Source: Ailanthus altissimus (taxonomy: Eukaryota; Streptophyta; Magnoliopsida; Sapindales; Simaroubaceae). From it: 64,000 bases of DNA. The DNA lies in assembly GCA_946807835.1 (NCBI GenBank), contig OX327704.1, positions 1,364,001 to 1,428,000 of the forward strand, read 5' to 3'. The translations under genes were made by a program, and so were the position numbers. Below are positions 56,465 to 64,000 of this stretch, in pieces. The notes beneath the pieces were generated by a model, which worked only from the letters and a program-made list of their open reading frames with translations, had not been told where the DNA came from and made no database searches. Numbering within the stretch: position 1 is the first letter of the stretch; each line of letters starts with the position of its first letter.

Positions 56465-56656
56465 AGCCCAAGCAGCGGCTCTCCTAATAGGTGGTCATCC
56501 ACGACGATACATACTTCTATGCATGTCAATAACAAAACATGATTAATTATGCATGAAATGCAATTTTCATAACGTTGAGAATGCATGTCATACTCACAAA
56601 AATCCAACCTAAAATAAATATTTAACTCAAAATATTGAAAACTTGCTTTGATACCG
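56465..56656 (-). promoter_or_regulatory. Primer-binding site and leader, displaced behind RT
   Basis: The minus strand reads CGGTATCAAAGC (56656-56645), a slightly changed initiator Met-tRNA primer site, followed by a ~180 nt untranslated leader. It follows directly on the RT frame (KFE then RYQSK) instead of on an LTR, and it runs into the LTR end piece instead of gag. Confidence 0.75.
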
Positions 56657-57620
56657 CTCAAATTTCTCTTCTTTCTCAATTAGCTTAATCAGCGGTGCAG
56701 TTATCTTAGAAAACCCTTCCACAAATATTTGATAGTATCTAGCCAAACCCAGAAAACTATGAACCTCTGTCATGTTTATGGGCTGCTTCCAATTCAGTAT
56801 AGCCTCAATCTTCTGAGGATCCACTGATTCCCTGTTTGCTGAGATAATGTGCCCCAGAAATGTAACCTTATCCAACCAAAATTGGCACTTGCTAAGCTTG
56901 GCATATAATCGATGATCTCTTAAAGTCTGTAGAACTGCCCTTAAGTGCTCTATATGCTTCTCCTTGCTATGTGAATAGATCAGTATGTCATCAATAAATA
57001 CCACCATGAACTGATCCAAAAATGGCTTGAATATCTGGTTCATCAGATCCATAAATGCAGCTGGGCATTTGTCAACTTAAAAGGTATGACTAGAAATTCA
57101 TAATGCCCGTAACGAGTCCTGAAGGCAGTCTTAAGAACATCTTCTTCCCGTATCTTCAGTTGATGATAACCAGACCTTAGATCTATCTTAGAGAATACTC
57201 TAGCTCCCTACAACTGATCAAATAAATCATCGATCCTTAGAAGTGGGTACTGATTGCGAACTGTTACCTTATTGAGTTCTCGGTAATCAATACACAAATA
57301 ATACTTCCATCTTTCTTTTTTAAAATAATACAACACTCTCTATGGGGACGTACTTGGCCAGATAAAGCCCTTATTCACTAACGCTTCCATCTGCACTTTT
57401 AATTCGGCAGGAGCCATTCTGTAGGGTGCCTTATATATATTGGTTTCTTACCAAGGATTAGTTCTATTTTGAATTCCACCTCTCTATCTGGGGGCAATCT
57501 TGGTAAATCGTCTGGGAACACGTCGAAAAATTCCCTAACTACTGGGATATCTTTCAATTTCGTACCCCTGTCTCTGGCCTCAATGGCATATACGAGATAG
57601 CCTTGACATGATTTCTTCAA
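56657..57620 (-). pseudogene. RT of the rearranged Ty3 element, broken
   Basis: 57620-57399 holds the linker before RT (DIPVVREFFDVFPDDLP, LPPDREVEF). 57052-56627 holds the palm with [12 protein letters not shown], the catalytic [17 protein letters not shown] and [16 protein letters not shown]. Between them (57398-57053) the frame continues with stops. RT ends at EKEEKFE, exactly where RNase H should begin; that piece (WSEVCQRSF) is found about 2.9 kb upstream on this strand, at 59555. Confidence 0.88.
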
Positions 57621-57705
57621 CAGCTTCCTTACTTTAACTGCTGATATAATACTGGTGGGAAGAATTCTCCGAGTCCCACAAAAACTGACCTCAGATTCCC
57701 CTTGC

Positions 57706-58383
57706 TTACATAATCAAACCTTTTTCCTGAAATAATCCACTGTGGCCCGATAAGTGGACAACCAATCCATTCTGAATCACATCAAAATCCCTAATATCCA
57801 AGGGGATCAGATTTGCTAAAAACTCTTGATTCTCAATACTAATACCACTATTCCTGCACACTCTATCAGCAATCATAACATCCCCGGTAGGAAGAGATAT
57901 TGCTATACTATCTTCTAATAATTGAGGCACTATACCCACAATCGTTACAAATCTCATAGATATAAAAGAGTGGGTAGTTTCAGGATCAATCAATACATGA
58001 GCATCTCGATTAAATACCGACAGTGTACCTGTAACTACATCCAGTGTCGCTTCTGCCTCCTGCTGCATCACCGCAAACACCCTGGCCTAGGTACAAGGTC
58101 TCCTCGGCTGTCCTCATGAGCTCCCATCTCGACTAACTTCTCTACTAGACTGCCCTGATCTATTGGGTCCTATAAATGAAGAACTCCATTTGCTCTGTAC
58201 TTAGCCTTCACTACTCTGTCCGTGGACTAAGGCTTTGTTCTCGATTCTGCCATTGGGCATCACATTAGGGCAATCTCTCAACAAATGGCCCTCCTGTCCA
58301 CATTTGTAACAACCGGTGGTCCCTATTCTGCACTCCTCTAGATGATATCTCTTGCACCTACTGCATGTCGGGAACCTCCTCAT
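57706..58383 (-). pseudogene. Zinc knuckle and protease of the rearranged Ty3 element
   Basis: 58383-58201 carries CSRCKRYHLEEC and GCYKCGQEGHLLRDCP. 58080-57706 carries the protease. Its active site reads VLIDPETTHSFIS where LIDSGATHSFIS is usual, so Asp is kept but the following Ser-Gly is lost. IPLDIRDFDVI follows, where FDVILGMDWL would be expected. Confidence 0.85.
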
Positions 58384-58524
58384 ATCCTCTCGGCCGCCTC
58401 TAGAAGCTGCTGACTGTGTGTATACTGAGGCTTGGCTGGACTGGGTCTAGTCTCCTCGGCTAGGCCTTTGGCTACTGAATCTCACAGATCTCTCTTCAGT
58501 CCTCATCACCTTACTCGGGCCTCC

Positions 58525-59132
58525 CTAACTATTACCCGTCCAGCTACGCTTTAGACTCTGCTGACATGGCCTAGGGATGGCTGCCATACTCCTCTTCACT
58601 CTGGTCGCCGCATCCATTAATGCTTCATACTGAGTGTAAACGGTTGAAGCAACATGTGTTTGTATCCTGGGATTTAGTCCTATAGCAAATCTACTCGCTT
58701 TCAGCTTCTCATCATCTGTTATAAATTGGACTACTTGAATCAACTCTGAGAATTTCTTCTTAGATTTTGCTACTGACAGCGATCCCTGTTCTAATTTAAA
58801 GAACTCCTTTATTCGGGCATCCTTATAGGTTTTAGGATAAAACTTGCCTAAGAACTCTCTTCTGAATAATGCCCAAGATATACCTTCTGTGTACCTCCTC
58901 TGCAGTGCCCTCCACCAATCTTTTGCTCTCTCATTGAGTAGGAACACTGAGTAAGAGACAATCTGGTCCTCGGAGCACCCCATAATCTAAAACATCTCTT
59001 CATTATTCTCCAGCCATGATTATGCTCACTCTGGATCTCTGGTGCCATCATATGACGTAGCGCCCAATTTCTTAGCGTACTTTAACGATGCCCTTGACTC
59101 TTTCAGCTGCTGAATTGTGAACATCTGAGCCA
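58525..59132 (-). pseudogene. Gag of the rearranged Ty3 element
   Basis: A likely start MAQMFTIQQLK at 59132 is followed by a region with stops (AKKLGATSYDGTRDPE). The Retrotrans_gag core at 58983-58525 (152 residues) has VFLLNERAKDWWRALQRRY, FRREFLGKFYP, and FKLEQGSLSV. It is followed by a stop and then the zinc knuckles. Confidence 0.85.
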
Positions 59133-59210
59133 TTTATGCCATATCCACAACTCCACCTTGTGGCTCCATACTTTGAGGTGACTCCAGAAGGGCTAGTGGT
59201 CTCGGGGCAT

Positions 59211-59555
59211 TTATTTACTCATTAACTCGTTCCAGTTCAGGTACTGCAGGCTCTTATGATCTGTAAATATCTTACAGGAAATTTCGTATAAATAATGTCT
59301 CCAGATCTTCAGGATAAATATTACTATAGCTAGCTCTAACTCATGTGTAGGGTAATTCTGCTCATGCCTCTTCAGTTGTCTCGAAGCATATGCTATCACA
59401 TTTTCATTCTGCGTCAAAACACATCCCAGACCTTGCCTGGATGTATCACAATATACGATGAACTCATCATTCCCCGACGAAAGTGAAAGCACTAGGGCTA
59501 AGGTTAATCTCCTCTTCAACTCATCGAAACTTCGTTGGCAAACTTCTGACCACAT
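59211..59555 (-). pseudogene. RNase H block of the rearranged Ty3 element, displaced
   Basis: The frame reads [53 protein letters not shown] and TDHKSLQYL, the first part of Ty3 RNase H. It then runs into NWNELMS and the gag leader. In a normal element it directly follows RT and continues with FAQKELN; that continuation sits at about 60620 instead. Confidence 0.85.
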
Positions 59556-60628
59556 CCCAAAAAATTGAAGTTCTGCATTTCCTTCTATACAATGCCTTAT
59601 ATAGTGTCATCTTAATGCTCGATTGATAATTGTTATTATAGGCGAACTCTATTAATAGCTGGTGGTTATCCCACCTTCCCTTAAACTCTATTACACAAGC
59701 TCTAAGCATATCTTCTAATATCTGAATCACTCGTTCTGATTGTCCATCGGTCTGTGGGTGAAAAGCTGTGTTAAAATTTAGTTTAGTGCCTAAAGCCTTC
59801 AGTAAGCTGGGCCAAAATCAGGAAGTGAACCGTGGATCTCGGTCTAAAACTATGGATACTGGAGTGCTATAAAGTCATACGATCTCGTCTATATATAATT
59901 GGGCCAACTTCTCTAAGGTATAATTACTCTTTATGGGAAGAAAATGGACGGACTTCGTCAGTCCGTCTATAATCACCCATATAGCGTCATACCCCCTCTG
60001 GCTACATGGAAACCGTACTACAAAATTCATAGTATTACGCTCCCACTTTCATTCTGGAATCTGGAGTGGTTGTAGGAGGCCTTTAGCTTTCTAATGCTCC
60101 GTTTTCACCTGTTGGCATACTAGGTATTTGGAGACAAATTCAACTATGTCTCTCTTCATGCCCTTTCACCAGTAATGCTCCTTCAGGGTCTGGTAAATCT
60201 TGGTGCTCCTCGGATGCATGGCATAGGCTGATGAATGAGCTTCTTCCATAATCTCCTTTTTTACTTCTTCCACATCTCTGCCCTAACATTACTGTACCAT
60301 CCCCAACTACTATAAAATCTTTCTGTCGTCCCTTCATAATCTCATTCTTCAATCTAATCATCTGAGAATCTTGAACCTGTAGCTCCTTAATCTGATCAGT
60401 AAGTCTCAGCCAAACTTGAAATGTAGCTAGCAATGCTCCTGACTTTGATAATTTGAACTTCACACCTAAAGACCTCAATTTTAATAACATTGATAAACCA
60501 AAGGCCTTTAAGTAAGCCACTGAACCCATGACCTTTCCCAGATGTTACTCAATAGTGCTCTTATAATCTTTTATTAATTCAAGCCATCTCCACTGTCTCA
60601 TATTGAGCTCTTTCTGTGCAAACAGATA
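59521..60628 (-). pseudogene. RNase H end and integrase, displaced to the element start
   Basis: From about 60625 the minus strand reads QYLFAQKELNMRQWRWLELIKDY, then 60529-60140 the RNase H/integrase linker (MGSVAYL, ALLATFQV, GTVMLG) with a broken HHCC domain. The integrase core follows with stops. 59730-59521 carries EDMLRACVIEFKGRWDNH, FAYNNNYQSS and a YRRKCRT motif, then breaks at IFWD into the RNase H block. Integrase C-terminus and chromodomain are missing. Confidence 0.82.
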
Positions 60629-61887
60629 CTGCATTTAATTTCTTTTAATCGCTTTTCCATTCACCAACCGTCTTTCGCTAAAGTTTCCTTTCCAGGCTTG
60701 TCCTTTCACCAGTTTCGCCCTTCGGCACCTATAAAGCATAAATTACTCTTTAACCCCACCTTAAAATAGCAAAACTATCAAAATACCCCTAGTACATATT
60801 TTCAGCCACCACCCAAAATTCCTTTCTAAATTTACAATTCTTCCCTCAACAATCTCAATTTATGCACAAACTACTATTTTTTGTCAAAGGGGTTCATAAG
60901 CCCTTATAATTTTCTTTGGACATAATTACCCCTAATCTTTGTCATAAATGACCATTATGTCTCATATCCTAACTTTGATTTTCACCCATCAAAACTGATC
61001 TTAAAGGTCTTAGAATTCATTCTTAACCCTCAATTTTAGCTAATTGCACTTGTACCACTAAAAACCCTAAAATGACCCAAATAGGATTTTTACCATTTTT
61101 TAAATTTTTTCGTACTTATGGTCTTATCTACTCCCCAAATTCATTCTAATGCCCTAAATTTATTCAATTGAAGTCCAATTATACAAAAACCCTAATATAC
61201 TATTCTAGGGTTTGGAATTCTCACATTTTAAAATAAATTTATCCTTAATCCACAATTGAATCTTGCTTAGGCACTTGGAAACAACTTAAATTTGGTGTGG
61301 ATTCCTTGATTTGGCTTAGAAATTTCATGAATATCACTGTTCATCTCCTTCCCATCTTCATTTTTAAAATCCTATCTCTCTCTCTCTTTGTTTTCTTTTT
61401 TCTTAACAATTCTTTAAATAAAAACACTTGGCCTTTATATATAAACCAAAAAATTGCATAATGAATTTCCAATAAAAAAGCCTTTGATTGGTAGCTAATA
61501 ATGTAATAAATATTACTAATAACTAATAAAATATAATATAACAGACTAATATATGCAATTGTCCAAATTTGATTGGTTCATACGTCTTAAAATACACATA
61601 CTTATCCAACAAAAATAGCTTGCTTAGAGTGTAATACTTTAACAAAAAAGTAATGGTATAATTAATGAATTTTCACTACTTAGTCAATTGAAAATTTTTA
61701 AAAATATTCGGTGAGCATCCAATGTCCAAATTAACTATGAAATTTCCCAATTAGGTCTATTACGGCTCACGTAAACACTTAAAAAAAATGTTCCAAAAAG
61801 GGTTAAAATCTGAAACTTCTACAGTTCCCTATTTATCAAGCACCAAAATTCTGGGTATCTAACTATTCATGAGAACTGGACATTACA
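60629..61887 (-). repeat. LTR 5'-start piece of the rearranged Ty3 element
   Basis: On the minus strand it begins TGTAATGTCC and matches 10062-8774 of the solo LTR, including the CT tract (about 61374-61387). The junction to the integrase block near 60628-60633 shares ACTG(C/T)A between the two joined sequences. Confidence 0.85.
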
Positions 61888-61892
61888 GTTGA

Positions 61893-64000
61893 GTTGTTTT
61901 TTTTTCTTCATATGATATAAATTGATAATCATTTTGTTTAATTTTTCATTTATTTTTCTCACATAATAAAGATTGATAGACTTTTATTTTACTTTTTTTA
62001 CGCTATTAATATTTAATATATTTTTAGCTTAGTTGATAAATTGACTAATTTTAAAACCATAATATACCAATATAAATTTATTTGTAAGATGTTTTCTTAA
62101 ATCTTGAATCAAGCTTAAAAAAAATTATTTTTGTTTGATTGAGTTACTTTTTAATTATATTATCCAGTATTTATATTAACTATTTATAAGTTACTTTTAT
62201 TAGTTTTAACTTAAAAATAAATTTAACCTTAATGGGGAAGACTGTTATTGAATTTAGATACGTGATATAATTTTGAATACTATATTTTATGAATTTTCTT
62301 TAAAATAAATACTATAATTTTATACTTTTATTATTGTGACTTATAACCCACTCAAAATCCATGGCATAATCCATTACAAAATTTGGCAAAGAATACATAT
62401 CTACTAAAACAAGTTTTGTAATAAAACTCCAAATTCGCAATGGGCTTAAAAAAGGTTTAGTGTTTTCATTTTTAAAGTGAATGCAGATATGGATGTGGAT
62501 ATAGATTTAATGGTATTTGTCCAAAATTCGATTTGCTACCATCCCTACACCTTTGACTTAGGTTAAAGGTTTGAATCTTAGTATATGTCAGGGCAGTTTA
62601 GTTTCTTCAGTTATTAGGAGACCAATTTTAATTATTTGTACTTAAAGAATATTATGTAATTAATTTATATATGAACTATAATATTTGATATTTGAGATGT
62701 AATAGTTGTATCAACAATATTAACATAGAACTCTTATTTCACCGAACCTTTTACACGTTTGACATCCAATTTGGTACCTAATATATGTTGTAATGGAGGT
62801 GTTGACATGGAAGATAGTGTAAAAATGTGGTCAAAATAATTATCGCTAAATCTACACTCATTATAAATGCATTATATGTATGTAGCAATATATAATATTT
62901 ACTGATTAAACAACTATATAATAATGTAATGAGACAACCTCATCTAAACTTTCTTCTCAATACTGATATTGACATGGAAGATACGTAAAAAGGTGGTAAA
63001 CCAAAATCTGGTTACTAAATTTATACCCATTATAAATGCATTATGTGTATGAAACAAACACATGAAAATTAATAATTAAATAGTGATATAATAACATGAT
63101 CAAAGCAATTGCACCATTTAAGACTTTCTGGTTAATACGTGTGATTGAATAGCATAAATTAAAAAATTTAACCTCACCTACATTTATATAATAGGTTATC
63201 AAAATTGAGTCTCTGAGAAATTTTTTTACTAATTAACTATTAAAGAAATTATAAAAGAAAGAATTAAGTTTAATTATCTACTTTGAAGTGGGTGTACTTA
63301 AAAAAATATTCTTTATTTAGTAAGTACCAACTTATCTAAATCGAGTCTCTCAAAAAACTTTTATTAATTTACTATTAAAAAAATAAAAAAATAAAATTAA
63401 GTTTAATTATCTAATTTCTAGTGGGTGTACTTACAAATATATTGTTTATTTAGCAAGTACCCTTTCAGGCCCATTGGTATTAGGCTGGTATGTATATAAT
63501 CAGTCCATTGAGAATTGAGAGACTTCATTCTATATATATTATTCATATTTTGTGTTTGAAGTATAACAAAGTGCAATTATTTGAATTTTTTTTAAAAAAA
63601 TTATTTATAGAAGATTATATTATTTTGGGTTTATTTCAAACTTTTGAATACTCAAAATAATACTTCTGAATTTAATTAGTATGAAAAAAGGCTTTCAATT
63701 ATAGTTTTGGAGACTTGGTAATTTTTTTGAAGAGGTTGATCATGATCTTTTAATATTGTGGTGGTGAATTTTAAAATTGGGTTTTTTTCTTATAGTACTG
63801 AATGAATTGAAAAAAGTGGGTTCAAGCAATTTAGTTTTAAATTTATTTTTTTAGATTGAACTAAACCAAAACTAACATTTTTAATGAATCTTATTGTCAT
63901 TTTAAGAACAAAAATCTAGTCTCTTTCCAACTCATCTCGATAATAGAAGAGTAGATATTATTTAATAATATAGGAAGAGATCAAATCTTTTATACCCAAA
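61893..64000 (+). repeat. 2.7 kb unit, right copy, right part, and start of the next unit
   Basis: 61893-63535 completes the unit. It has the uninterrupted AAGTGGGTGTACTT near 63286, the empty site for the 7277-10062 solo LTR. From 63536 the unit start repeats; near 63825 it jumps from the GTTCAA motif to AGCAATTTAG, skipping about 175 bp that are present at 13627-13804. The duplication continues beyond the window. No gene. Confidence 0.8.

Larger units (their letters stand above)
55687..61887 (-). mobile_element. Rearranged Ty3/gypsy element with reversed block order, TSD GTTGA
   Basis: Clean target duplications GTTGA (55682-55686, 61888-61892) enclose 6.2 kb. Unit 1 (near 5885) and unit 2 have the empty site. 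On the minus strand the order is: first ~1.26 kb of LTR (61887-60629), end of RNase H plus integrase (~60628-59553), start of RNase H (~59552-59241), gag-protease-RT (~59240-56657), primer site and leader (56656-56465), last ~0.78 kb of LTR (56464-55687). The normal order is leader, gag-protease-RT, RNase H, integrase. Every block keeps its orientation but the order is reversed. The LTR ends match the solo LTR 7277-10062, whose middle 737 bp is missing here, as are the integrase tail and any chromodomain. Confidence 0.85.

Noticed and set aside
1..64000. A previously undescribed defence, biosynthetic or signalling system
   Set aside because: Apart from one truncated oxidase gene, all recognisable coding sequence belongs to known retroelement families or their fragments. 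Nothing in gene order or motifs supports a multi-gene system.

Overview
This window looks like heterochromatic, repeat-rich nuclear DNA of a dicot plant, probably a woody species. The evidence is AT-rich noncoding DNA, Ty1/copia and Ty3/gypsy (chromodomain, Tekay-like) LTR retrotransposons primed by initiator Met-tRNA, and one berberine-bridge-enzyme-like (BBE-like) FAD oxidase gene. I cannot name the species. I found one protein-coding host gene that could be expressed (BBE-like, 44770-46164, minus strand, lacking its C-terminus). Almost everything else is transposon or duplicated noncoding DNA.

Layout. 1-13.3 kb: left copy of a direct segmental duplication. It carries a non-autonomous LTR element (177-3731), a solo copia-type LTR (4066-4730), and two tandem copies of a ~2.7 kb noncoding unit, the first split by a solo Ty3 LTR (7277-10062). 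13.3-16.5 kb: a third, diverged unit and unrecognised AT-rich DNA. 16.5-25.6 kb: a three-level nest. An old plus-strand copia pol is split by a minus-strand copia element (16697-23095), whose right LTR is split by a solo LTR (21514-22507). 25.6-28.2 kb: diverged repeats. 28192-38118: an almost complete but dead Tekay-like Ty3 element lying inside an older MITE-like repeat. 38992-43503: a copia element that lacks gag. 44.8-51.2 kb: the BBE-like locus with a decayed tandem paralogue, RNase-H-domain fragments, a U2 snRNA pseudogene, a SINE-like repeat, a MITE and a minus-strand solo LTR. 52409-64000: right copy of the segmental duplication, carrying its own solo LTR (53796-54744) and a Ty3 element (55687-61887) whose internal blocks are in reversed order.

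Target-site duplications (TSDs) and empty sites in paralogous copies give a relative history. The copia solo LTR inserted before the segmental duplication, because both copies carry it with the same TSD. The 177-3731 element, the solo LTR at 53796 and both Ty3 insertions came later. Nearly all pol genes carry in-frame stops of the kind made by C-to-T change, as expected for silenced, methylated elements.

I saw no CRISPR array, no operon-like system and no convincing new molecular system. The most unusual objects are the block-reversed Ty3 element, the duplicated U5 in the 177-3731 element, and the truncated and partly erased BBE-like tandem pair. All homologies were judged by eye; no alignment or database search was run.
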